From Pseudomonadota bacterium (GTDB lineage: Bacteria; Pseudomonadota; Gammaproteobacteria; Acidiferrobacterales; UBA6901), in assembly GCA_021790335.1 (NCBI GenBank), contig JAJYEE010000003.1, positions 124,001 to 188,000 of the forward strand: a stretch of DNA of 64,000 nucleotides, in the 5' to 3' direction. Shown here in pieces: positions 29,927 through 39,472 of the stretch. A model generated the notes under the pieces. That model searched no databases and had not been told where the DNA came from. It saw only the letters and a list, made by a program, of their open reading frames with translations. Within the stretch, counting starts at the first letter, position 1. Each line of letters starts with the position of its first letter. A program made the translations under genes and the position numbers.

Positions 29927-30529
29927 ATGGCCAGAGCCCGAAGTGGCGAACGGCGCCAGGATATCCTGCAGACACTGGCGCATATGCTCGTAGAACTGCA
30001 GGGCGAACATATCACTACGGCCGCCCTGGCGCGCAGCGTCGGTGTCTCCGAGGCAGCGCTTTACCGCCACTTTCCGAGCAAGGCCAAGATGTTCGAGGCA
30101 CTTATCGAGTTCATCGAGGAGTCGCTATTCACGCGCGTCAACAGGATACTGCTGGAAGACCAGCAGACCGAAGTGCGTGTGCAGAAGACCATGTTGCTGG
30201 TCCTGGGGTTTGCCGACAAGAATCCGGGCCTGGCGCGGCTCATGCATGGCGACGTGCTCGTGGGCGAAACCGCCCGCCTTCGCCAGCGCATGTCCCAGAT
30301 CTACGATCGCCTGGAGACCCAGTTTCGGCAGATCCTGAGAGAAGGCAATTCCGCAGGCGTGTCCGTCGCAGCCGCCGATAGCGCACGCCTGCTGCTGGCG
30401 GTCGTGGAGGGGCATATTGCGCAGTTCGTGCGCAGCGGCTTCCGGATATCGCCAGTGGAGGGATGGGATCGCCGGTGGCAGCTGCTGTGCGACGGGGGAT
30501 TCGGCATAACGCCGAGAACCACGGACTAG
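29927..30529 (+). CDS. slmA: TetR-fold nucleoid occlusion factor SlmA
   Basis: 200 residues from the ATG at 29927 with a caagggag ribosome site. The N-terminal TetR helix-turn-helix (ITTAALARSVGVSEAALYRHFPSKAKMFEALIEFIE) is nearly identical in pattern to E. coli SlmA, and the LLLAVVEGHIAQFVRSGFRISP tail also matches. SlmA binds specific chromosomal sites and blocks FtsZ ring assembly over the nucleoid. The argB-slmA neighbourhood is typical of pseudomonads. Confidence 0.93.
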   Translation: MARARSGERRQDILQTLAHMLVELQGEHITTAALARSVGVSEAALYRHFPSKAKMFEALIEFIEESLFTRVNRILLEDQQTEVRVQKTMLLVLGFADKNPGLARLMHGDVLVGETARLRQRMSQIYDRLETQFRQILREGNSAGVSVAAADSARLLLAVVEGHIAQFVRSGFRISPVEGWDRRWQLLCDGGFGITPRTTD

Positions 30530-30726
30530 GCTGCATGCGCAGGCGGGTTCAGCGCCCGTCCCACGTAACGGTCGGAACCGTATTCATGTTGCGGCATGCG
30601 CAGTTTGGACGGCTCCGTACACCGTCATATACGCAGCCTGCGCGCCCCAGACACGATGTGACCGGATCCGAAATCGCGGCGACGGTCAGACCGCCACGGC
30701 TGACGCGCTGCTCCGCTTATACGGCA

Positions 30727-31467
30727 TCAGCCGCACACGGGGCAGGTCGGATCCTTGCGCAGTCGGACGCTGCGCCATTCCATGGTCAAGGCGTCGAGGA
30801 GCAGCAATCGACCTGCCAGCGACTCACCGATATCGAGCAGCACTTTCAGTGTCTCCGTCGCCTGAATACTGCCGACGATCCCAGGCACGGGCGCGAGTAC
30901 CCCGTTCTCCGAGCAGGTTTCTTCAAGCTCGTCCACATCCTTGTACAGACAGCGGTAGCAGGGACTCTCCGGGCGATCCGCCCGGAATACCGCGATCTGG
31001 CCCTCCATGCGGATTACAGCCCCCGAAATCAGCGGCTTCCTGTGCCTGACGCAGGCACGATTAAGGGCAAAGCGTGTGGCAAAGTTGTCGCTGGCATCGA
31101 CGCAGGCATCGGCCAGACGGACCTCTCTGTCGAGGGCATCCGGGTCCAGCCGCGCATCAATGGTCGTGACCTCCACGTCCGGATTGAGGGCTGCGAGGGC
31201 GTGGCGGGCGGAGCGGACTTTCTGCTGACCGATGGTGGCGGTCGTGTGGACGATCTGGCGCTGCAGGTTCGAAAGCTCCACCCGATCATGGTCCGCGATG
31301 ACAAGTTGGCCGACACCACTCGCGGCAAGATACAGCGCGACCGGTGAGCCTAGTCCGCCAAGGCCGATGATCAGCACGCGCGAGCCAAGCAGCTTCTGCT
31401 GTCCTTCGAAACCTATCTGTGGCAGCAGGATATGGCGGCTGTAGCGGAGCAGCTGATTGTCGTCCAT
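30727..31467 (-). CDS. moeB: Molybdopterin-synthase adenylyltransferase MoeB (ThiF/E1 family)
   Basis: 246 residues from the ATG at 31467 (MDDNQLLRYSRHILLPQIG). Rossmann loop GLGGLGSPVALYLAASG, substrate-binding DNFATRFALN, the Cys in EETCSENGVLAPVPG, and zinc knuckles CYRC and CPVC. It adenylates the C-terminal glycine of a sulfur carrier (MoaD or ThiS). ThiF is the alternative, but position after hemA-prfA-prmC, as in Pseudomonas, favours MoeB. It is separated from prmC by 279 bases in which I see no gene. Confidence 0.9.
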   Translation of the reverse strand: MDDNQLLRYSRHILLPQIGFEGQQKLLGSRVLIIGLGGLGSPVALYLAASGVGQLVIADHDRVELSNLQRQIVHTTATIGQQKVRSARHALAALNPDVEVTTIDARLDPDALDREVRLADACVDASDNFATRFALNRACVRHRKPLISGAVIRMEGQIAVFRADRPESPCYRCLYKDVDELEETCSENGVLAPVPGIVGSIQATETLKVLLDIGESLAGRLLLLDALTMEWRSVRLRKDPTCPVCG

Positions 31468-31746
31468 GGCCGGAATTCTATCAGACCATGCAATTATGGA
31501 TGACATCAGGGAAAGAGCCCCCACCGTTCGCCGACGGGCGGCCGCGAACGACAGCAAAGCACCTGAGCGACGGACCGGACTCGACGCCCCAGGAGGCGCC
31601 ATCTTGAGTGAAGGCATGCAGGCAGCCCGAGGCGGTTGTCGAGAGGCAGATTTTCCACCTTCGTCAGGGGATTGGCGTCTGCGGCAACTACGAGGCAGGC
31701 TGGATGAATTCGGCATCTTCCCGATGCAGACCGCATCGTGGACGTC

Positions 31747-32592
31747 TCAGCTGTCTTCCGCCCGCCGGCCGGCGACGATGCGGGCGTGCCCGGCGAAGTC
31801 CCGGTAAGACGCGCAGTCACGATATCCGTCCTGGTCGAGGATTTCCCTGACCGCCTGGGCCTGATCGTAGCCATGCTCGAGCAGTAGCCAGGCGCCGGGC
31901 TTGAGGTGGTCTTGCGCGCCGGCCGCGATCTCGCGGACCGCCGCAAGACCGTCGGGTCCGGCACGCAGCGCAATTCCCGGCTCAAAGCGAACGTCGCCGG
32001 CGTCGAGATGCGGGTCGCTGTCGCGGATGTATGGCGGGTTGCTGACGAGCAGATCGAAGCGTTCGCCGGCTAGTGCCGCAAGCCAGTGTCCCTCGCGAAA
32101 AGTCACATGGCCGATGCCGTGACTGCGGGCGTTGTCGCGGGCGACGGTGAGCGCCGCGGGTGATACGTCGGTCGCGACCAGCCGACAGGCGGGTCGTTCG
32201 CGGGCCAGCGCCAGGGCGACTGCGCCGCTGCCAGTACCGAGGTCCGCGATATCCCATGCGCACTGTGCAGGAATGCGGGCCAGCGCCAGCTCGACCAGAA
32301 GTTCAGTCTCCGGACGCGGTATCAGGGTCTGGGGCGTGACCTTCAGGTCCAGCGACCAGAACTCACGCCTGCCGGTCAAATACGCGATCGGTTCCCCTGT
32401 TGCGCGCCGCCTCACAAGCGCGTCGAGTTGCCTTAGCTGCTCCGGATTCAGGGTATCCGGGCCGCGCGTGACCAGTCCCGCGCGATCCAGTCCACAGACG
32501 TGCATGGCAAGCGCCTCGACGTCTGCGCGTGCCGACGGTGACAGCGGCGCCAGTTCGGTGGCGGCATGTGTCAAATACTGGCTTAGCGACAT
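31747..32592 (-). CDS. prmC: Peptide chain release factor N5-glutamine methyltransferase
   Basis: 281 residues from the ATG at 32592. SAM-binding motif DLGTGSGAVALALA and the catalytic NPPY (LLVSNPPYIRDSD) are present, after an N-terminal helical substrate-recognition domain. PrmC methylates the GGQ glutamine of RF1 and RF2. It follows prfA, its substrate gene, by 12 bases. Confidence 0.96.
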   Translation of the reverse strand: MSLSQYLTHAATELAPLSPSARADVEALAMHVCGLDRAGLVTRGPDTLNPEQLRQLDALVRRRATGEPIAYLTGRREFWSLDLKVTPQTLIPRPETELLVELALARIPAQCAWDIADLGTGSGAVALALARERPACRLVATDVSPAALTVARDNARSHGIGHVTFREGHWLAALAGERFDLLVSNPPYIRDSDPHLDAGDVRFEPGIALRAGPDGLAAVREIAAGAQDHLKPGAWLLLEHGYDQAQAVREILDQDGYRDCASYRDFAGHARIVAGRRAEDS

Positions 32593-32604
32593 TGCCAAGA
32601 CTGC

Positions 32605-33687
32605 TCAGCTGCCGAGCGCCGCGAGCGATTCGGCCTGGTCCTCGGCCACGATCGGGTCAATGAGGTCGTCGAGGTCGCCATTGAGGATCTGATCGAGCTT
32701 GTAGAGGCTCAGGTTGATGCGATGGTCGGTTACGCGGCCCTGGGCGAAGTTGTAGGTCCGGATGCGTTCCGAACGGTCGCCGCTGCCGATCAGGCTTCTG
32801 CGCGCGGCCGCCTCCTGTTCCCGCTGCTTCCGTCTCTCGGCATCGAGCAGACGTGCGCCCAGGATGGCCATCGCCCGCGCACGGTTCTTGTGCTGGGAGC
32901 GCTCATCCTGACATTCAACTACGATGCCGCTGGGAAGGTGGGTTATGCGGATGGCGGAGTCGGTCTTGTTTACATGCTGACCGCCGGCGCCGGAGGAGCG
33001 ATAAGTGTCGATCTTCAGGTCCGCGGAATTGAGTTTTACGCTTTCGACCTCGTCCGGTTCGGGAAGGATCGCTACCGTGCAGGCCGAGGTGTGAATGCGG
33101 CCTTGCGCTTCGGTGGCTGGAACGCGCTGCACGCGGTGGCCGCCGGACTCGAATTTCAGGCGCGAATAGGCTCCCTGCCCGGTTACGCGCGCAATGATCT
33201 CCTTGTAGCCCCCATGTTCTCCGGGGCTGGAGCTCACCACTTCTATGCCCCACCCGCGCCGCGTCGCGTACGCGCTGTACATGCGGAACAGGTCTCCGGC
33301 GAACAGCGCCGCCTCGTCTCCGCCAGTGCCGGCGCGGATCTCGAGGAAGACGTTGCGGTTGTCGTTAGGGTCCTTTGGTAAAAGCAGTTTCTGCAGCTGC
33401 TGCTCAAGGTTTGTGATCACGGCGGCAAGGCGAGTACTTTCCTCCTCAGCCATGGTCCGCATGCCACCGTCCTTGTCCTGGCGCAGTGCTTGCGCCGCTT
33501 CCAGGTCAGACCGGGCCGTGCGGTACTCGCGATAGAGCTTGACCACTGGAAGTATCTCCGCGTGCTCCATCGCCAGCACACGAAATCGGTTCTGATTGGC
33601 GATCACTTCAGGGTCGGACAGCATGGCGCTGATTTCCTCCAGCCTCAGATCGAGACCCTCCAGCTTCGACTGGATCGACGGATTCAT
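32605..33687 (-). CDS. prfA: Peptide chain release factor 1
   Basis: 360 residues. RF1 recognises UAA and UAG: the tripeptide PAT is in [14 protein letters not shown], and the catalytic GGQ lies in [16 protein letters not shown]. It is second in hemA-prfA-prmC-moeB; a 27-base gap follows hemA. The coupling of hemA with prfA is conserved across gammaproteobacteria. Confidence 0.97.
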   Translation of the reverse strand: MNPSIQSKLEGLDLRLEEISAMLSDPEVIANQNRFRVLAMEHAEILPVVKLYREYRTARSDLEAAQALRQDKDGGMRTMAEEESTRLAAVITNLEQQLQKLLLPKDPNDNRNVFLEIRAGTGGDEAALFAGDLFRMYSAYATRRGWGIEVVSSSPGEHGGYKEIIARVTGQGAYSRLKFESGGHRVQRVPATEAQGRIHTSACTVAILPEPDEVESVKLNSADLKIDTYRSSGAGGQHVNKTDSAIRITHLPSGIVVECQDERSQHKNRARAMAILGARLLDAERRKQREQEAAARRSLIGSGDRSERIRTYNFAQGRVTDHRINLSLYKLDQILNGDLDDLIDPIVAEDQAESLAALGS

Positions 33688-33714
33688 TCAGGGCGGAGCC
33701 GTATCAGGCGGGGT

Positions 33715-34977
33715 TCAATCATCATCGCCCAGATTGAAAAGCTTGCGCGCCGCATGCAGCAGGTCGGCATTGCCTTCGTGGTCGGCCTGTCTGAGCGCAG
33801 AGGTCGGGGCGTGTGTGAATTTGTTGGTCAGAGCGCGTGCGAGATGGGAGAGGATGCGGTCAGGGTCATCGCCCTGCGCGAGGCGCAGCTGCGCGCGCCG
33901 CAGCTCGGCTTCACGCACTGCCTCCGCATTCTCGCGCAGCGCCCGGATCGTTGGTACCGAATCGAGGGATTTTACCCATTGCATGAAGCCGACGACCTGC
34001 AGGTCTATGATTTTCTCGGCTTCTTTGGCGGCCTCCTGGCGAGACTGAAGATTTTCCTGTACCACTTGCTGGAGATCATCGACGGTGTAGAGGTACACGT
34101 CATCGAGCTTGCTGACTTCCGGTTCGATATCGCGCGGCACCGCGATGTCGACCATGAAGATGGGACGATGCTTGCGTATGCGCAGGGCACGCTCAACGGC
34201 GCCTTTGCCGAGAATCGGCAGCTGGCTGGCGGTTGAAGAAATCACTATGTCCGCCTCGCTTAGACGCTCCGGCATTTCCGCCAGCGTGATGGCTTCACCG
34301 CCGCCCAGTCCGGCCACTGCCTGTGCCCGTTCCAGGGTACGATTGGCGACAATCATGTGCTTGACGCCCTGCTCCCTGAGGTGCCGGGCGACGAGCTCAA
34401 TGGTTTCCCCAGCGCCTATCAGCAGCACGGTCTGCTCGGAAAGTCGGTTAAATATGCGGCGTGCCAGACTGACTGCCGCATACGCCACGGATACTGCACT
34501 GACACCGATCGCGGTGTCGGTCCGTACCTGTTTTGCCACTGCGAAGGTCTGTTGAAACATCCGGTTCAGTATCTTGCCGGTGGCGCCCGCCCTGTGCGCA
34601 AGGGCAAAGGCCTCCTTCATCTGACCCAGTATCTGCGGTTCACCGAGCACCATTGAATCGAGCCCCGAGGCGACTCGGAACGCGTGTTTGACCGCAGAGC
34701 TGCCCGGGTGCACATACAGGTGCGAGCGGATTGTTGCTGCCGGCAGTTTGTGGTACTCGCAAAACCAGTCGAGCGCACGGCTGTTGTCGCTGTTGTCGAT
34801 CTGGCAGTACAGTTCGGTACGGTTGCAGGTTGAGAGAATCGCCGCCTCGCTTACTCCGCCGTGACGGGTCAGGTCGTGCAGTGCCTCGGGCAGGTGTTCG
34901 GGCGCGAATGCGGCTTCCTCGCGGACCGAAAGCGGCGCGGTCCTGTGGTTCAGTCCGAACGCGACAAGGCGATGCAT
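33715..34977 (-). CDS. hemA: Glutamyl-tRNA reductase
   Basis: 420 residues from the ATG at 34977; a GTG at 34989 adds four residues and has a slightly better ribosome site. It reduces glutamyl-tRNA to glutamate-1-semialdehyde, the first committed step of C5 haem synthesis. The nucleophilic Cys is in STCNRTELYCQ, the NADPH site is VLLIGAGETIELVARHL, and the C-terminal dimerisation helix is present. Confidence 0.96.
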   Translation of the reverse strand: MHRLVAFGLNHRTAPLSVREEAAFAPEHLPEALHDLTRHGGVSEAAILSTCNRTELYCQIDNSDNSRALDWFCEYHKLPAATIRSHLYVHPGSSAVKHAFRVASGLDSMVLGEPQILGQMKEAFALAHRAGATGKILNRMFQQTFAVAKQVRTDTAIGVSAVSVAYAAVSLARRIFNRLSEQTVLLIGAGETIELVARHLREQGVKHMIVANRTLERAQAVAGLGGGEAITLAEMPERLSEADIVISSTASQLPILGKGAVERALRIRKHRPIFMVDIAVPRDIEPEVSKLDDVYLYTVDDLQQVVQENLQSRQEAAKEAEKIIDLQVVGFMQWVKSLDSVPTIRALRENAEAVREAELRRAQLRLAQGDDPDRILSHLARALTNKFTHAPTSALRQADHEGNADLLHAARKLFNLGDDD

Positions 34978-35211
34978 GGGTTCAGCCACATTTCCGGAAT
35001 GGACGAAGTACTTGATCGGGCACCAGATCTAAATATAGGCACCCGGCGGGCCAGTTGCCGGTGCAGCGCCGGTTTGCGCCTTCAGCCCCCGCCAGTTTCG
35101 GGGCGCAACAAGCCATGGAAACCCGTATTTTCCAGTTTCCTGGCAAAAAAGTCCACGAAGTTGCCGCGGGGGCCGGTTTTGGGGTTGTCCTCGGATATGA
35201 CGGGTACGGTG

Positions 35212-36906
35212 TCAAGCCCGCCGCCCGGACAGGGATTTGTACAGGGCGGTTCCGGTCCGCCATATCACTGCGGCCAGCGCAAGTGCCAGAACGAGGCAGG
35301 TCCCGGCCATTCCCCATCGGTGTGCCGACCAGTTCGAGACCAGCTCCAAACCCAGAGCCCAGATGCCAACGCCGAGCACGAACAGCAGCGGTGCAAGGAC
35401 GAGTGACAGCGGGCGATGCCGCCGTGCCAGAGCGAGAACCATGATCGCCAGCAATGCCGCAGCAACTGCCAAGCCCGCGGATCCGAACAGCGGCCAGTAT
35501 TCCAGGACATGCTCCTGGCTGGCCTGGGCCGCCAGTGCCGCTGCCAGGATTGCACCGAACGCAAGCATGCGGCTTGCGGCCTTTCTGGACGGACCATCGG
35601 TCTGTGCCACCTCCTCGAGGGTGTGGCGTTGAATACGGATCCCGGTAATGAGAGTAGTCGTGCTCAGACACATTAGCATCAGCGCCCCGAGCGACTTGGA
35701 AAACGTGTCGCTGATGCCCAAAATGTGCCCGAAAACAGCAAAGCCATCGATATAGATCCGAAGGATTCGGCTTAAATGGTTCACACTGTCCCAGCTGCCA
35801 TAGGCTTGCGTCCACGCGTGCTGGCTGGGGAAAGCGGCGGATGCGATGAGGATTGCGCTTAGCGCAATCAGCGCATCCGCAATCGCACCGCCATAGCCGA
35901 CGCGGCGTACGTCACCGTCGCCCGCAAGCTGACGCGCGCTGATACCGCTGGCAACGAGTGCATGCCAGCCGCCAATGGCCCCGGAAGTGGCGGTAACGAA
36001 CAGCCACGGCAAAACCCCGGGAGCCTTGCCGGGGGTGTAAAAGGCGGGGGCTGCCAGCATCGGATGCGCGATCATGACCGCAATGAACAGAATCAGCAGG
36101 GTTATTCCAAGGAGACCCGTGCTCAATAATCCGTAGGGAAGCGCAAGCTTCTGCGGAGGCTGATGCGCGCTGTACCAGGCGAAAGCGAATGCCAGGACAA
36201 TCCATATGACTGGCGCATCCAGTGTTAGCGCTTTGTTGGCGCCCGATTGGATCTGCAGCCGACCAACCAGTTCGAGCGGCATTCCGCGAAACAGCCACAA
36301 TGCCAGAAGAGCCGCCGCGAGCCCGACCAGAGCGCCAGGAAGAATTGCGAAACCGGGGCGCCGACGCACAAACAGGCCGAAGACAAAGGCGATCGCCCCC
36401 TGCAATAAAAACGGTATGGCGCTTGCCGGGTACGCGACCAATACCCCGGCGATCGCAAGCGCCATGACTGCATTGACCAGAACGGAAAGCGTTGCGAGCA
36501 GTGCCAGTATCAGTGTTCCGGTGCTGTGTCCGGCGAGGTCTCGGGCCTGACTGGCCGGAATTGCGCCGCGGTGCTGGCGGGGGAGCCACAGACTTCCCAT
36601 GGCGTAGGTGCCGGCAGCGACAACGCTTCCGACCACCACCCACAGGAATACTGGTATCCACCCCCAGGCCACAGCGAGTGTTGTGCCGATGATGGTAACG
36701 GCCGATGCCAGAGAACCGATATGCTGTGCAAACGGCATATACCTGGTGCTCGACACGGGGTCGCCCCTGTCCGCGGCCGCCGGGACCGGTGTACTATAAT
36801 CGACATCCGAACGGAAAACCCGTACCGCCAGGAACTTAGAGAAGAAACGATAGCCGAACGCAAATACGATGAATGCGGCCAAGAGCACGAACACGGAATT
36901 GATCAT
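35212..36906 (-). CDS. CstA-type peptide/pyruvate transporter, divergent
   Basis: 564 residues from the ATG at 36906; the frame is open further upstream but that stretch overlaps the divergent TPR gene and is not membrane-like. About 15 hydrophobic segments are visible. The N-terminal part (INSVFVLLAAFIVFAFGYRFFSKFL) and the following YMPFAQHIGSLAS stretch match the CstA family layout, but the sequence is clearly a divergent branch. CstA proteins import pyruvate or peptides during carbon starvation. It lies between hemA and the lolB operon, where most relatives have no gene. Confidence 0.82.
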   Translation of the reverse strand: MINSVFVLLAAFIVFAFGYRFFSKFLAVRVFRSDVDYSTPVPAAADRGDPVSSTRYMPFAQHIGSLASAVTIIGTTLAVAWGWIPVFLWVVVGSVVAAGTYAMGSLWLPRQHRGAIPASQARDLAGHSTGTLILALLATLSVLVNAVMALAIAGVLVAYPASAIPFLLQGAIAFVFGLFVRRRPGFAILPGALVGLAAALLALWLFRGMPLELVGRLQIQSGANKALTLDAPVIWIVLAFAFAWYSAHQPPQKLALPYGLLSTGLLGITLLILFIAVMIAHPMLAAPAFYTPGKAPGVLPWLFVTATSGAIGGWHALVASGISARQLAGDGDVRRVGYGGAIADALIALSAILIASAAFPSQHAWTQAYGSWDSVNHLSRILRIYIDGFAVFGHILGISDTFSKSLGALMLMCLSTTTLITGIRIQRHTLEEVAQTDGPSRKAASRMLAFGAILAAALAAQASQEHVLEYWPLFGSAGLAVAAALLAIMVLALARRHRPLSLVLAPLLFVLGVGIWALGLELVSNWSAHRWGMAGTCLVLALALAAVIWRTGTALYKSLSGRRA

Positions 36907-36940
36907 GGGGCGCAGGTGCGGGTTTCTGGCGCGAGACCTT

Positions 36941-36969
36941 TTTATATAATACCCAGGCCGCATACGCAA
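36941..36969 (-). promoter_or_regulatory. Possible sigma-70 promoter of the cstA-like gene
   Basis: On the minus strand TTGCGT (36969-36964) and TATAAA (36946-36941) are 17 bases apart, giving a leader of about 28 bases to the ATG at 36906. The -10 is strong and sits in the only AT-rich patch of the 176-base divergent spacer. Confidence 0.5.
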
Positions 36970-37082
36970 ATCTTCCCGCCGCCAGGACGAATTGGCGCAA
37001 TGTAGGGATGTTTGTTTCGTTGATCGGCTTGGTTGTATCTTCGTTAACGATTTGGCAAGGCGAGAATCGCCGGAGACCCTAG

Positions 37083-38804
37083 ATGAACAAATCCCCGTAT
37101 CTTTGGCTGCTGGGTGCGGTGTGCCTGGGCCTGTCGGCGTGCGCAAGCGTGACGCCGCAGCCTGTTGCTGAGGCAACGGTTCCGGTAAAGCCTGCGCCCG
37201 CCCCGTTGCCAAAAGTGGCGCTGACGCCGAATGTCCTTTACGAATTGCTGCTGGGCGAGATAGCGGGGCAGCGTGGTCATCTCAATGTGGCTGTGACGGA
37301 ATTCACGCGCGCAGCAACGCAGACGCGTGACCCGCGGGTCGCAGAACGCGCTACGCTGGTGAGCCTTTATGCGCATCGCCCCAAGGAAGCGGAAGAGGCC
37401 GGGAAGCTGTGGGCGAAATTGCAGCCGGACAGCATCGAGGCGCATGAGGCGCTCGCGACAGTCATGATGGATTCCGGCAGGATGCCCGAGGCCCAGGTGC
37501 AGCTCCAGAAGATTCTGGAACTGTCGCCGGGAAGCGAGCTGGGCGAGGCGTATCTGCGCATCGCAGCTGTGATGGATCGGGTTCCCGACCACGCCGAGGC
37601 GCTGCAGCTCATGCAGTCCCTTGCACGACTGCACCCCAAGCTGCCGGAGGCGCAGTTCGCTGTGGCCAGTCTGGCGGCGCGCAACAGGGACGCGACAGTC
37701 GCGGTCCAGGCCATCGACCGCGCGCTGCAGCTGCGGCCGAGCTGGGAAGAAGCCGCCCTGTTCAAGATGCGCATACTTGCCTTGCAGAAGAATCCACAGC
37801 GGGTTCTGACCTTCAGTCGTAAGTTTCTGCATTCCTATCCACACGCGACGAACTTCAGAATCAATTACGCACGGTATCTGGTCCACATCCAGAGATGGAA
37901 CATGGCGCTGCAGCAGTTCATGCGCGTCGCCGCCGAGAATCCGAATAATCCCGAGGCCGTATACGCGACCGGGCTTCTTGCCCTTCAGACCAATCAAAGC
38001 GGTCTGGCCCGCAAGTACCTCGAGCGTGACCTCAAGCTGCAGCCCGACAACAACCAGGCGCGCATTTATCTCGGTGAAATCGCCGAGCAGAGCAAGCACT
38101 ATAAGGAGGCCGCCCGCTGGTATCGTCAGGTTCCGGCGGGAGGCCATTACTTCGAGGCGCAGATGCGCCTGGGCGTGGTGATGTCCGACGAGGGCAGGCT
38201 CGACGATGCACTGGCGCAATTGCATCAGCTGCATGCCGAATCGGTCGGGCAGCAGGTCCAGCTCGCACTCGTCGAGGGACAGATGCTGCGCCGTGCGAAG
38301 CGGTACAGGCAGGCCGATGAAGTTCTCAGTGCTGCTCTCGAGAGCCAGCCCAACAATATCGATTTGCTGTATGCGCGCGCGCTTGTTGAGATCAAACTGA
38401 ACAGGCTGGATCTGCATGAGGCGGATCTGCGCAAGATCCTGAAGGAGGATCCGACGAATGCTGATGCATTGAATGCGCTCGGATACACACTCGCGAACCG
38501 CACCAATCGCTACGATGAGGCGCTGTCCCTGGTTCAGAAGGCGCTGGCACTGCGTCCCGACGACCCCTATATCATGGACAGCATGGGTTGGGTTCAGTAC
38601 CGGCTTGGCCACGACGCCGAGGCGGTAAGGTACCTTCGTGCCGCGCTCAAGAAGCGCCAGAATCCGGAGATTTCAGCGCATCTAGGGGAAGTGCTATGGG
38701 CCATGGGCCGGAAGACCGAGGCTGAGTCGGTCTGGAGCCGTGCCCTGAAGGCGGCGCCCGGCAACCGGAAGCTCCTGAGCGTCATCAAGAAGTTCAAGCC
38801 GTGA
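37083..38804 (+). CDS. Large TPR-repeat lipoprotein
   Basis: 573 residues. A lipoprotein signal peptide with lipobox GLSAC (Cys 20) is followed by at least ten degenerate TPR units from about residue 55 to 560 (for example AHEALATVMMDSGRMPEAQVQLQKILELSPG and ALNALGYTLANRTNRYDEALSLVQKAL). TPR lipoproteins are scaffolds in the periplasm, and this one is coupled to lolB through a 4-base overlap, a conserved pairing in gammaproteobacteria that suggests work in envelope assembly. Specific partner unknown. Confidence 0.9.
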   Translation: MNKSPYLWLLGAVCLGLSACASVTPQPVAEATVPVKPAPAPLPKVALTPNVLYELLLGEIAGQRGHLNVAVTEFTRAATQTRDPRVAERATLVSLYAHRPKEAEEAGKLWAKLQPDSIEAHEALATVMMDSGRMPEAQVQLQKILELSPGSELGEAYLRIAAVMDRVPDHAEALQLMQSLARLHPKLPEAQFAVASLAARNRDATVAVQAIDRALQLRPSWEEAALFKMRILALQKNPQRVLTFSRKFLHSYPHATNFRINYARYLVHIQRWNMALQQFMRVAAENPNNPEAVYATGLLALQTNQSGLARKYLERDLKLQPDNNQARIYLGEIAEQSKHYKEAARWYRQVPAGGHYFEAQMRLGVVMSDEGRLDDALAQLHQLHAESVGQQVQLALVEGQMLRRAKRYRQADEVLSAALESQPNNIDLLYARALVEIKLNRLDLHEADLRKILKEDPTNADALNALGYTLANRTNRYDEALSLVQKALALRPDDPYIMDSMGWVQYRLGHDAEAVRYLRAALKKRQNPEISAHLGEVLWAMGRKTEAESVWSRALKAAPGNRKLLSVIKKFKP

Positions 38805-39454
38805 GGATATGGCTCCTCGCAGCCATTGCGCTGTTGCTTGCCGGCTGCGCCACTGCGCCGCCACAAGCACTGGTGGGCAATCCGGCGCTTGCATGGCAGG
38901 GACGCGTGGCAGAGCTTTCCCCGCTCCGGACCTGGGACGTAAGAGGTCGGCTGGCGCTGCGCACGGCTCATCACGGCGGGGAAGTTTCGCTTCGCTGGGT
39001 AAGGAGCGATCGCCGTTATACCATCGACCTCAGCGGACCTCTCGGTCACGGTTTGGTTCAGCTGCAGCAGAGCAGCAGCGGTGCGCGTCTGGAGGACGCC
39101 CACAGGCATGTTTATCACGCTGCCAACGCCGAGAGGCTTCTGTTCCAAACGACCGGCTGGCGTGTGCCGCTCGACGGCCTGGCCTACTGGATCCGCGGAC
39201 TGCCCGTGCCGGGAGTACCGCATGAACAGGATCTGGACGGCGCCGGGCTGCTGCGACAGCTTCGTCAATCGGGCTGGAACATCAAGTTTCTCGCCTATGC
39301 GCGTTATGGTCGTTACCTTCTTCCCCGCGATATCCAGCTGAATCGGGTCGCATCGGTGCAACCGGACCACGCAACAGGTGCGGTTCGGTCCGGCGCAAGG
39401 TTCCGCCCGATCGAGGCCCGGTTGGTGATCGAGCGCTGGGCCTATTTGAGATGA
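38801..39454 (+). CDS. lolB: Outer-membrane lipoprotein LolB
   Basis: 217 residues starting at a GTG that overlaps the preceding stop. Lipobox LLAGC (Cys 16). The body fits LolB (WDVRGRLALRT, an FQTTGWRVPLDGLAYWIRGLP core), the receptor that takes lipoproteins from LolA and inserts them into the outer membrane. It is followed by ispE at 18 bases. Confidence 0.93.
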   Translation: MRIWLLAAIALLLAGCATAPPQALVGNPALAWQGRVAELSPLRTWDVRGRLALRTAHHGGEVSLRWVRSDRRYTIDLSGPLGHGLVQLQQSSSGARLEDAHRHVYHAANAERLLFQTTGWRVPLDGLAYWIRGLPVPGVPHEQDLDGAGLLRQLRQSGWNIKFLAYARYGRYLLPRDIQLNRVASVQPDHATGAVRSGARFRPIEARLVIERWAYLR

Positions 39455-39472
39455 CGCCGCAGCAAGGACACC

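Noticed and set aside
36907-37212. N-terminal extension of the cstA-like frame
   Set aside because: Overlaps the divergent TPR gene, is Ser/Arg-rich and not membrane-like; family start is at 36906.
37044-38612. 522-residue minus-strand frame
   Set aside because: Exact antisense shadow of the TPR lipoprotein; the + strand has a lipobox, TPR units and operon context.
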